The position numbers and the translations under genes were made by a program. Positions 26,495-34,040 of a stretch of DNA of 64,000 nucleotides are shown piece after piece; the first letter of the stretch is position 1; the number at the start of each line of letters is the position of its first letter. Source of the stretch: Verrucomicrobiales bacterium. Its GTDB lineage: Bacteria > Verrucomicrobiota > Verrucomicrobiia > Verrucomicrobiales > DEV007. The DNA lies in assembly GCA_029212615.1 (NCBI GenBank), contig JARGPJ010000004.1, positions 124,001-188,000 on the forward strand, in the 5' to 3' direction. A model generated the notes under the pieces. It saw only the letters and a program-made list of their open reading frames with translations. It was not told the DNA's origin and ran no database searches.

Positions 26495-27544
26495 TCATTT
26501 TTGGATGAGACGTGGCTTTCCGAGCCAATCCATGACCTCTTCCGGGCTTTCACCCGGTTTTGTATTATCGTCAAGCGAGCGAAAGCGCCAAACGAGGCCT
26601 CCCGAGTATCCTGCGGTGTGGACCCCGTTGAGCAACGCTTCTGCTGAGGTTCCTTCAGGCTCCTCAGGAATCATGCTTACTACGACAGGCAGGCCGGAAT
26701 CTACCGGTTGAATATCGCCCTTAGGATTTACATGTGGATAGGCAATTTGAAGATAGTCGATCCCACATTTTGCCCACGCTTTCCTCCAGTCTACAGAGAC
26801 ATTTCCAACCGTTACTGGCTGGGTTGCATGCTCGTGTGCCACCTCCACCACCTCCTTTATGAATGCCATCATTTCTTCAAGGCTGAACGGCTTTCCTGTG
26901 TCCTCTTCCAGCTCCGACATATGTGTTACCGCCTCCGGGTCAGAGAATATTTCCCATGCCAGGATCGTCTCTTCATCTGCGTAGCGGGTGAAAAGGGGGA
27001 TTAACGTATGAAAGATAAATGAAGTCTTAGTTTCATGATCATTTACCAAGCCGGCTCTTCCTCCCAGCTGAACCTTACCCGCCATTTCGGCGTCTTTTGC
27101 CGCGGTCTGGTCAAGGATGACAAAAATAAGTGAGATTTCATGCGCCCTAGCTATTTCAATGGCTGCGTCGACATCTTTGAAAAAGTATCGATCAAGACCG
27201 GAGACGAGCCCGTCCATACTGAAATCGGGTGCGGCTCGGCAGTCGCCGAGTAGATACCATCTCACCACGCGAACACCTTTACTCTGCAACTCCGCAAAGT
27301 CTCTTTGGATGAGAGATCGGAACTGATGGTTCGAGACTCCGTGGTGCCCCCATCCGTCGGGAAGCCCAAAATCAAAACCATAGTTCATCCAGGCATAATT
27401 TACTCCACTTAGAAAGCTGCCGCCGCTCCAGAACTGATCCGTCTCGGTGGGTGCCTGAGATTCATCCGGCATTTCCCCGGGGTCAGCACAGGAGTTCAAC
27501 AAAATTGGAAAGAGAAGACCGGCTAAGAGGGAAAATTTTTTCAT
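26495..27544 (-). CDS. GH5-like (TIM-barrel glycoside hydrolase) lipoprotein, catalytic motif altered
   Basis: A 349-residue lipoprotein (MKKFSLLAGLLFPILLNSC, Cys20). The sequence GVNYAWMNYGFDFG, then LQSKGVRVVRWYLLGD and a barrel with ISLIFVILD and ETILAWEIFSDPEAVTHM, matches GH5-like cellulase/mannanase folds. The usual N-E-P at the acid/base position is S-D-P here (about residues 202-204), and the nucleophile strand reads VVVSMIPEEPEG rather than a clean E-x-G. The last strand LVWRF matches the end of the barrel. It may be an inactive or altered hydrolase that binds a glycan. It is divergent from the glycosyltransferase cluster. Confidence 0.7.
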   Translation of the reverse strand: MKKFSLLAGLLFPILLNSCADPGEMPDESQAPTETDQFWSGGSFLSGVNYAWMNYGFDFGLPDGWGHHGVSNHQFRSLIQRDFAELQSKGVRVVRWYLLGDCRAAPDFSMDGLVSGLDRYFFKDVDAAIEIARAHEISLIFVILDQTAAKDAEMAGKVQLGGRAGLVNDHETKTSFIFHTLIPLFTRYADEETILAWEIFSDPEAVTHMSELEEDTGKPFSLEEMMAFIKEVVEVAHEHATQPVTVGNVSVDWRKAWAKCGIDYLQIAYPHVNPKGDIQPVDSGLPVVVSMIPEEPEGTSAEALLNGVHTAGYSGGLVWRFRSLDDNTKPGESPEEVMDWLGKPRLIQK

Positions 27545-27571
27545 GATATCCTACAATCAGAATCCATACGA

Positions 27572-27598
27572 GGACGCTCCTTCTGTCAAGGAGTGTCC
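27572..27598. promoter_or_regulatory. Inverted repeat between the GH5-like gene and the glycosyltransferase cluster
   Basis: GGACGCTCCTT (27572-27582) pairs with AAGGAGTGTCC (27588-27598) around a CTGTC loop: eleven pairs with one G-U. It lies 28 bases upstream of the minus-strand start at 27544 and 67 bases before the plus-strand start at 27665. It could be a DNA operator serving both divergent genes or an RNA hairpin. A weaker CTCGT/ACGAG hairpin (27640-27659) sits directly ahead of the GT2 start. Confidence 0.45.
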
Positions 27599-27664
27599 AT
27601 ATCACTCATGAGAAATCCCCTTGAAAAAATGGCTGCCCGCTCGTAGCAAAACGAACGAGAGAAA

Positions 27665-28339
27665 ATGCAATTGTCTGTTACTATCATTGCTTATAACGGA
27701 GCCGCCTTCATTGAAGAGGCCCTTCTCTCTATCTATGATCAGACACGTAAAGCAGATGAAATAATCGTGCTGAACGATGGCTCGACCGATGATACTGCGG
27801 CAATTCTCACGCGGCATAGCGGAAAAATCACTATCCTGAACTCGTCGGAGAATCGCGGCGCACTCCTATCGCGAAGAGCCGTTGTCGAAGCTGCCAGTTT
27901 TGATCGCGTTGCTTTTCTTGATGCCGATGATCGCTTTCACCCTGAAGCCCTTTCGTCATTTGAAGAGGCTGCTGAAAGTAGCCCCGAGGCTGACCTTATT
28001 TTTGGTATGATGAAAAATTTCTACGACCTGCCCGCAGGAGGAGGGAAGATCTCGCACGGTGGCAAATGGCTCCATGGGCGGACGAATGGAAATATGTTGG
28101 CGAAGCGAGAAGCCTTTCTCGCCGCTTCTATTAAGGCACAAGAGGCTGCTCGGTCCGAGTATTTGGCATGGTATCAGTCGGCTCAGAGCCTGAATCTCGT
28201 TGAGGAACAGATCGATACTCCAATCTTTGAGCGGCGTATTCATGAGAACAATGCGAGCAGACATCCAGAGACGAGACGGGAAATGATGACGATGCTGAAA
28301 ACTCATCTCGACCGGCAACGTAGCAGGGAAGAGTCATGA
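27665..28339 (+). CDS. Glycosyltransferase family 2 protein (first gene of the PqqD/HprK locus)
   Basis: A 224-residue GT-A fold enzyme. It begins MQLSVTIIAYNGAAFIEEALLSIYDQ, followed by DEIIVLNDGSTDDT (nucleotide-binding), SENRGALLSRRAVVEAA and FLDADDRFHPEAL, where DADD supplies the metal-binding DxD. Length is at the short end for GT2. GAGAG ahead of the ATG is a fair ribosome-binding site. It overlaps the next gene by four bases (ATGA), so translation is coupled. Donor and acceptor sugars unknown. Confidence 0.87.
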   Translation: MQLSVTIIAYNGAAFIEEALLSIYDQTRKADEIIVLNDGSTDDTAAILTRHSGKITILNSSENRGALLSRRAVVEAASFDRVAFLDADDRFHPEALSSFEEAAESSPEADLIFGMMKNFYDLPAGGGKISHGGKWLHGRTNGNMLAKREAFLAASIKAQEAARSEYLAWYQSAQSLNLVEEQIDTPIFERRIHENNASRHPETRREMMTMLKTHLDRQRSREES

Positions 28340-29580
28340 GCAAACAGCTCTCAAAAACTCCTCCCCTCTGGATAATGATCACCCGGGAGATGCCCTGCCG
28401 CTTCGCGACCGGCAAGAACCGGCGTCTTGCAGCGATTGCAGAAGCGCTTATTCAGGCTGGAGTGAGATTGGAATGTCACCACATTTCAGATTCTCATGAG
28501 ATCCGTAAACCGCATGACCTTGAGCTTTGGAAATCTTTCGAGAAAACAGTGTTGTGGCGCGTTAATCAGAAAGACGATCCCGGGTCACCAGAGGATCTCG
28601 GTGAAGGCGTGGAATTCAGATCCGCACAGAACGTGGCGATAGGATTGGCTGGTGAACTGGAGGGGGCAGAACTGGAGGGCATTATTTTCACTTCTCTCGA
28701 AACGGTCACCGCCGCGTGGAAAAGTCTCCCGCAACATGTCCTCCGGATCCTGGAATCTGACGAATTGGAATCATCGCGAGCCCGGGAATTTTCTCTGATT
28801 GAAAACTCGGTGATCACCGAGATGGAAAGAAAGAGTTTCATTGCCAAAAGGATGCTCGAAAAGCAATGGATCCCACAATTCGACCTTGTTGCTTTCTCAT
28901 CGGCAAAAGAGATGAGTAAAGCGGTAGATCAGATTCAGGCTCCGGAAGCGAACCTCACTGTCTGGCCGAATGTGGTTCCGGAACCACCAACCCCTGTCTC
29001 GCGTCACGTTCCAGACACGCCCGTTTTTCTCTTCGTTGGCCATCTGGGATATCCGCCGAATCAGGATGGTCTTATCTGGTTCGCGGAAGTGATTCTTCCA
29101 CTCATTTTAGAAAGTGAGCCTGACGCAATCCTGCGCATCATCGGACAGCGTTGCCCTGATTCACTTGCAAAACGTTTAGACAGACCGGGGGTGGAAAACC
29201 TCGGCGCACAGCCAACGCTCGGGGAGTATTATGCCTCGGCAACCGCCGCAATCATCCCCCTCCGGGCGGGGACCGGAACGCGCATCAAAATACTCGAGGC
29301 CTTTTCTTTCCTGTGCCCCGTCATTTCCACGTCAAAGGGAGCCGATGGACTGTCCGTTTCCGGGGGGAAAGAACTCTTCCTCGCTGATGATCCGGCGGAC
29401 TTTTCCGACGCTTGCCTTTCCCTTTTTCGAGATCGCTCCCTGGGGGAAAAAGTCGCCGTAGAAGGTTGCCGGTTCTGGAGGAATGGATTCACCCGGGAGA
29501 TTCTGGACAAGATTATTTCGCTTTCATTAAGCAAGCTGAAGGGGGGCACAGTCCTACGGACTTCTCGCCTTGACGAATAA
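28336..29580 (+). CDS. Glycosyltransferase family 4 (GT-B) protein
   Basis: A 414-residue cytoplasmic enzyme. The N-terminal half is divergent (LWIMITREMPCRFATGKNRRLAAIAEALIQAG). The C-terminal half holds classical GT4 blocks: VFLFVGHLGYPPNQDGLIWFAEVILPLI, DAILRIIGQRCPDSL, LGAQPTLGEYYASATAAIIPLRAGTGTRIKILEAFSFLCPVISTSKGADGL, where the G-T-R-I-K-I-L-E-A-F stretch binds the nucleotide sugar. This subtype is frequent in capsule and exopolysaccharide loci. It overlaps the upstream GT2 gene by four bases and ends 43 bases before the PqqD-like gene. Confidence 0.88.
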   Translation: MSKQLSKTPPLWIMITREMPCRFATGKNRRLAAIAEALIQAGVRLECHHISDSHEIRKPHDLELWKSFEKTVLWRVNQKDDPGSPEDLGEGVEFRSAQNVAIGLAGELEGAELEGIIFTSLETVTAAWKSLPQHVLRILESDELESSRAREFSLIENSVITEMERKSFIAKRMLEKQWIPQFDLVAFSSAKEMSKAVDQIQAPEANLTVWPNVVPEPPTPVSRHVPDTPVFLFVGHLGYPPNQDGLIWFAEVILPLILESEPDAILRIIGQRCPDSLAKRLDRPGVENLGAQPTLGEYYASATAAIIPLRAGTGTRIKILEAFSFLCPVISTSKGADGLSVSGGKELFLADDPADFSDACLSLFRDRSLGEKVAVEGCRFWRNGFTREILDKIISLSLSKLKGGTVLRTSRLDE

Positions 29581-29623
29581 ACTATTACTGAGAGTGTTTC
29601 GGCGTGCAGCTAACTTTATAAAC

Positions 29624-30049
29624 ATGACCACCCTTGAGAAAACATACGAACTTGTCACTGAGTCGGTCGCCAGCGAGATCGTCGAAGGCGAAGTCATTAT
29701 CGTTCATTTTGACTCGGGTAATTACTTCAGTCTTCGTGGAGCAGCCTGTGCCGTCTGGGGTGAAGTGATTGAAAGATCAGTGCCCCCTTCGGAGCTTACG
29801 CTATTGATCGAAGCCGACGAAGAGACCGCCACTGAGCAACTCGAGCGATTCATCGGAGCGCTCGTGACTGAAGAAGTAATTCGCCCCTCTCAGAATCCGC
29901 CATCAGCACTCGAGTCTAAAGAGATGCTCTCATTGACGGAACTTATTGTTGAAAAGTACGAAGACATGCAACTGCTCCTTCTCGGCGATCCTATCCACGA
30001 AGTGGAGAGTGAAGGTTGGCCGATAATGCGAGAAGGCGCTGAATCGTGA
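29624..30049 (+). CDS. PqqD-like peptide chaperone domain with acidic C-terminal tail
   Basis: A 141-residue protein; the ATG at 29624 was chosen because the preceding open frame only adds basic, unalignable residues that overlap the GT4 gene. Residues about 11-88 match the PqqD fold (SEIVEGEVIIVHFDSGNYFSLRGAACAVWGEVI, then helices up to LVTEEVIRP). PqqD-type domains bind leader peptides of ribosomally made, modified peptides. The last 35 residues are a separate segment: a helix, then YEDMQLLLL and GDPIHEVESEGWP (residues 121-133), ending soon after. From memory such DPIHEV...GWP tails occur on other PqqD-like proteins beside HprK-like kinases; I could not check. It sits 12 bases before the kinase gene. 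Confidence 0.8.
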   Translation: MTTLEKTYELVTESVASEIVEGEVIIVHFDSGNYFSLRGAACAVWGEVIERSVPPSELTLLIEADEETATEQLERFIGALVTEEVIRPSQNPPSALESKEMLSLTELIVEKYEDMQLLLLGDPIHEVESEGWPIMREGAES

Positions 30050-30061
30050 GAGATTGGCTCC

Positions 30062-31138
30062 ATGCAGGAAAACCGGCCCGTCATTTCATTCCGTGATCTA
30101 ATTGCTTCAGAATACTTTGCCGTCCAGAAAGACGCTTTTGCACAGGCTGTTGAGAAGTTGGGACGGGAAGCGCCCGAACATTACCATTTGGCAGGGACCT
30201 ACTTCACTCTCCATTGCGCCGGGTCCCTCACAAGAAATAAATGGTTCCGTGCAATCGACCATCTCCGTGTCCCGGATGCTGGTCCTGACTCTTGGGATAT
30301 TTATGCATGGGACGATGCTGAAGCAGGATGGACCTGGCGGCTCCCGGAACCCTACTATACCTATGGGGGGCAGACCTGTCACTGGCCAAAAATCAGCTCA
30401 GATAATATTCGGATTTTTCATCAGGACTGGCTGGGTATCCACACCGCTATGAACCGGGAAAACCGCGAGGCTTATTACGTCCCTGCACATACTGGTTCCA
30501 TGCCTACCTGCGAGCGTGCCGCGCCACTGAGAACAATTCTCAATTTTCTACTCAACGAAAATTGCTTTCAGATGGTTCATGCGGCTGCAATCTCCGATCG
30601 TAGCGGAAAATCTCTACTCCTTCCCGGCGAAGGAGGGTCTGGAAAATCCACCACAGCGACCGCCTGGCTCACCGCAGGGAACTCCTATCAAGGTGACGAC
30701 CTTTGTGCGATCGGAGGTGGAGACATCTTCGAAACAATCGCTACCTATCAATCAGCTAAACTGAGAAAGCCCGCTTTAGCTCGTTTTCCATCCCTGGACC
30801 GGCACCTCGAACACATTAATGAATTAGGGGAAGAGAAAGCCTTGCTTCATGCTGATAGTTTGGGTGAGAATCGTGTCGCCTATCGGGCAAACCTGGTGGG
30901 TATCCTTTTGCCAACCGTAACTCTTGACGAGAGAACAAAGCTGACGCCGGCGAAACCGATAGAAGTGATGAAGGCGGTGATTCCGCAATCGATGCTTCAG
31001 GTCCCGAGATCAGACAATCGCGGAGGCAAAATTTTATTGAAAGTCATTTCTATGCTACCAGCCTGGCACCTCCACCTCGGCACCGATCAGGACCATCTCC
31101 TCAAGACACTTGAAGAATCCTTTTCCCTAAATGACTGA
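30062..31138 (+). CDS. HprK-related kinase (serine kinase-like, P-loop)
   Basis: A 358-residue cytoplasmic protein. Walker A is G189EGGSGKST197, preceded by MVHAAAISDRSGKSLLLP and followed by YQGDDLCAI (residues 209-217), where the two Asp residues match the HprK-type catalytic/Walker B acid region. The N-terminal 170 residues are an additional domain with HYHLAGTYFTLHCAG and PYYTYGGQTCHWPKI. HprK-related proteins phosphorylate small proteins or peptides; in lasso peptide and similar RiPP loci they modify the peptide. Its neighbour is the PqqD-like protein (12-base gap), and the next GT2 gene overlaps it by eight bases. No HPr or PTS gene is nearby, so a catabolite-repression role is unlikely. 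Confidence 0.82.
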   Translation: MQENRPVISFRDLIASEYFAVQKDAFAQAVEKLGREAPEHYHLAGTYFTLHCAGSLTRNKWFRAIDHLRVPDAGPDSWDIYAWDDAEAGWTWRLPEPYYTYGGQTCHWPKISSDNIRIFHQDWLGIHTAMNRENREAYYVPAHTGSMPTCERAAPLRTILNFLLNENCFQMVHAAAISDRSGKSLLLPGEGGSGKSTTATAWLTAGNSYQGDDLCAIGGGDIFETIATYQSAKLRKPALARFPSLDRHLEHINELGEEKALLHADSLGENRVAYRANLVGILLPTVTLDERTKLTPAKPIEVMKAVIPQSMLQVPRSDNRGGKILLKVISMLPAWHLHLGTDQDHLLKTLEESFSLND

Positions 31139-32411
31139 AAAAGTTATCTCAGTGATTATTCCGGTCTACCGACCCGGCATTTTTTTTGAAGAGGCGATTC
31201 GAAGTGTCATCGAACAGAGGTTCCCGCGGAACGCTAGATTGGAATTGATCGCGGTCTTCGATGGCCCTGATAGAGTTGCTGAAGACTTGTTGCGAAAGAT
31301 TTACCCTTCGGCAGTGATTTTCGTCCATCCTGAAAATCGAGGTCCCTCCGCTGCAAGAAATACCGGAATTAAGGCAGCGAGTGGTCAACTTATCAGCTTT
31401 ATAGATGCAGACGATATTTGGGAGCCACATCGAATTTTGAGAGACCTGGAAGTTCTTGAGAGCCGGGGAAAAGGCGAAGCCTCCACACCAGAGGCGGTTT
31501 TCAGCCTTCATCAAATCATCCATCAGGACGAATCGGGGCATTGGATTCGAAACCATTTTAACTGGGTCTTTCTGATGGGGGTAGGAATGTATCGCCGTGA
31601 GGTATTTGACAAAGTCGGACTTCTCGATGAGTCCATTTTCTATGGTGAGGACTCTGATTGGTTCTTTCGGGTATGGGAATGTGAGACTCGCTTTAAGATT
31701 CGCTGGGAAGTCAGTCTTCTCTACCGGGTTCATGAAGGAGGTATGACATGGGGTAGGGAAATCGGTGAGAAGGGACATCTTCAGGCGATGAAGCAATCGC
31801 TCGACCGTCGGCGTGGTGGCGGAAGTTCGAAAGCGAAACTACTCGTTTCCCCGGAACCAACTCTGAAACTGTCAGACCGCTCCTCTGCACCAGAGAGGGC
31901 GGTTTCGATCTTCCGGCATTGTCTCAGAGAGAAGTGGCGCTACTTCAAGGGCCCCCTTCCTATTAGTTTTATTTGCGGTGCGGCACGTGCTGGTTCGGAA
32001 TTAGCAAAATCCTGCCGACAAACGTTACCGCTCGCGGGAGAAGAATCGCTCGCCTGGAAATCCATTTTTGAAAAATGCGAGGAGCCTTTTATCGCTATTG
32101 AAATGCCGGATTCGATCAGTCATCCGATTCGATTGATGGAACAGCTTGCCACCTTTGAACTTTTTCCTCATACAGAAGTTGCTCTTTCCAGCTATTTGAG
32201 AACGGAGGGGGGGAGGAATATCGAGAACGGGAATCCGGAGATTTCGTCGTTTCTTGCGAGGGCTTCGCTCATGAGAGAAACCCCGTGGGATGCGACCACG
32301 AAGACACCTCCTAAGAAAGCGATGTTTTCACTCTTTTGCGGATGGCGGAAGTCTCATGCCGAAGTCAGAGTGATGCCCTGGGCTCTTACCTCTCACTTGT
32401 CTAAACCATAG
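31131..32411 (+). CDS. Glycosyltransferase family 2 with degenerate second GT-like half
   Basis: A 426-residue protein. Residues 1-235 are a normal GT2 domain: VISVIIPVYRPGIFFEEAIRSV, NRGPSAARNTGIKAASGQLISFIDADDIWEPHRIL (DxD in DADD), and FYGEDSDWFFRV as the acceptor-loop acid. Residues about 255-426 read like a second, worn GT2 domain: FIAIEMPDSISHPIRLMEQLATFELFPHTEVALSS aligns in shape with the DxD region and the following helix of a GT2, but the metal-binding acids are replaced by EMPDS. The ATG overlaps the kinase gene by eight bases, showing translational coupling. The next gene starts seven bases after its stop. Confidence 0.83.
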   Translation: MTEKVISVIIPVYRPGIFFEEAIRSVIEQRFPRNARLELIAVFDGPDRVAEDLLRKIYPSAVIFVHPENRGPSAARNTGIKAASGQLISFIDADDIWEPHRILRDLEVLESRGKGEASTPEAVFSLHQIIHQDESGHWIRNHFNWVFLMGVGMYRREVFDKVGLLDESIFYGEDSDWFFRVWECETRFKIRWEVSLLYRVHEGGMTWGREIGEKGHLQAMKQSLDRRRGGGSSKAKLLVSPEPTLKLSDRSSAPERAVSIFRHCLREKWRYFKGPLPISFICGAARAGSELAKSCRQTLPLAGEESLAWKSIFEKCEEPFIAIEMPDSISHPIRLMEQLATFELFPHTEVALSSYLRTEGGRNIENGNPEISSFLARASLMRETPWDATTKTPPKKAMFSLFCGWRKSHAEVRVMPWALTSHLSKP

Positions 32412-32418
32412 TATCACT

Positions 32419-34014
32419 GTGACACACCCTTTCTACCGAAATGTGCTTCCGAACGCACAACAGACCCTGCTACTCAAAGCATGTCTGCTTGAAGACCTTG
32501 GTTCGTCCGCCTTGGCTCTTGAGAAGTGGTTGGGATCTTCGGACATCGATGCGCTTGACTACGGTTCCTTTCGTCTTCTTCCAATGCTTTGGAAACGTTC
32601 TGCAGAGGCAGGGTGGGATCTTGGAAAAGAAGAGGGAAGGATTAGGGGGATCTATCGATATTCCTGGTCGAAGTACCAAATCCTCAACCGTTTCGCCGTG
32701 AGAACTATTTCCCGGTTTAACGAGGCTCAAATTTCAGTCACCCTTCTGAAAGGATTTGCTCTTTCCAGGCTTGTTTACGACGACCCGGTTTGCCGACCCT
32801 TCGGTGATATCGACCTCTTTGTTTCGGCGGTAGACTACGAAGGAGCCATTAACCTGCTGAAATCAGAACGGTGGACAACACTGCAGATACGCCTTGATAC
32901 AGCCCAAAAGTCATTACATGCGATCGGATTTCATTCGCCGGATGATATCGACCTCGATCTCCACAGGCACATTCTGGAATCCTTCGCCAGCGATGACATC
33001 ACGGCGTCCATGATCTCTCGTCAGCGAAAATTCGATGGAGCTGAAGCGAACGAACTAACACTCTGTTTTGAGGATCATTTTGTCCACGCCTGTGCTCACG
33101 GAGCAGTCTATTCCCCCTGGCCACAAATTCGATGGCTCGCGGACACCAGTCAGATCCTTCGCCATTGTCGGTCCGACTTTGATTGGGATTTGGCGATTTC
33201 AACGGCAGAGGCAGCTCATTGTATGCTTCCTTTTCAGGAATCCGTTCTGTGGTTGCGAAATGAGTTAGAACACCCCATTCCTGAAGTGGCCCTCGAGCAG
33301 ATCGCAACGAAGGCACCTTCTCTCAGCGACAAACTTCTCTTTCGGGTGGCTTCTTTGAAGACACCGGAAGCTTCGAAGTTTCGTCACCGAGTCGCTGTGG
33401 ATATTCTACACTTCCATCGACAGTCACCTTTCCGATTTTCCCGGCAATGGATCACCGGTCTTAAATGCCATTTGATCGCAACGAACAATTTTGACTGCCC
33501 CGCGAAAGATCTCTTCCGAAGGTGGATTTATCTTTTGATTCTCAAATTCCGGAATCTTCAATTCGGTTATTTACCTCTCTGGGCGAGCGGCATGAAAAAC
33601 TGGTCGATTCATCGGGATAGCATCAGCCGGAAAAAGGAGTCGGAGATCTTCGGTTTTCATCTTCTCGAGTGCGACTCGGAAAATCGTCTCCTTCGTTGGA
33701 GTAGTCTTGAATCCGGCCTCTTTCTAAGGGATTTAAGGGCCGACTTTGTTGTGTCTTTTGACACGCTAAACTGCCGACCTGAACTCATCCATGAAACCGA
33801 TGTCACGTTTTCTCTGAATGGGGTCGATTTCCCGCCCGATGCCGTGGAAATGAGCGCGGACGGGGTTCTCTCTATTCAGGTCAAGCGCCCCTATCGTCCT
33901 GAAGGCGGCGACGCCTGGCTCATTTGGAGAACGAGCTCCTGGAAAATGGCAGACAGTGATCCCCGCGAGTTAGGTGTTCCCGTATATTCAATTCGTCGCG
34001 AGACGCTTGCCTGA
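32419..34014 (+). CDS. NTP_transf_5 nucleotidyltransferase fused to a C-terminal beta-rich domain
   Basis: A 531-residue protein starting with GTG at 32419, seven bases after the previous stop. The nucleotidyltransferase signature lies at about residues 107-130: VTLLKGFALSRLVYDDPVCRPFGDIDLFVSAVDYEGA, with G-D-I-D-L-F giving the metal-binding acids. LDLHRHI and CFEDHFVHACAHGA follow. The last ~125 residues (from about FGFHLLECDSENRLLRWSSLESGLFL) end with DPRELGVPVYSIRRE; RWS/RWT and D-x-R-x-LGV-x-V-x-x-I are features I associate with beta domains on surface-glycan enzymes. NTP_transf_5 proteins often accompany PqqD/HprK genes in RiPP-like loci; the substrate is unknown. Confidence 0.8.
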   Translation: MTHPFYRNVLPNAQQTLLLKACLLEDLGSSALALEKWLGSSDIDALDYGSFRLLPMLWKRSAEAGWDLGKEEGRIRGIYRYSWSKYQILNRFAVRTISRFNEAQISVTLLKGFALSRLVYDDPVCRPFGDIDLFVSAVDYEGAINLLKSERWTTLQIRLDTAQKSLHAIGFHSPDDIDLDLHRHILESFASDDITASMISRQRKFDGAEANELTLCFEDHFVHACAHGAVYSPWPQIRWLADTSQILRHCRSDFDWDLAISTAEAAHCMLPFQESVLWLRNELEHPIPEVALEQIATKAPSLSDKLLFRVASLKTPEASKFRHRVAVDILHFHRQSPFRFSRQWITGLKCHLIATNNFDCPAKDLFRRWIYLLILKFRNLQFGYLPLWASGMKNWSIHRDSISRKKESEIFGFHLLECDSENRLLRWSSLESGLFLRDLRADFVVSFDTLNCRPELIHETDVTFSLNGVDFPPDAVEMSADGVLSIQVKRPYRPEGGDAWLIWRTSSWKMADSDPRELGVPVYSIRRETLA

Positions 34015-34040
34015 CGAACGACAGCCCTCATACCCATTCA

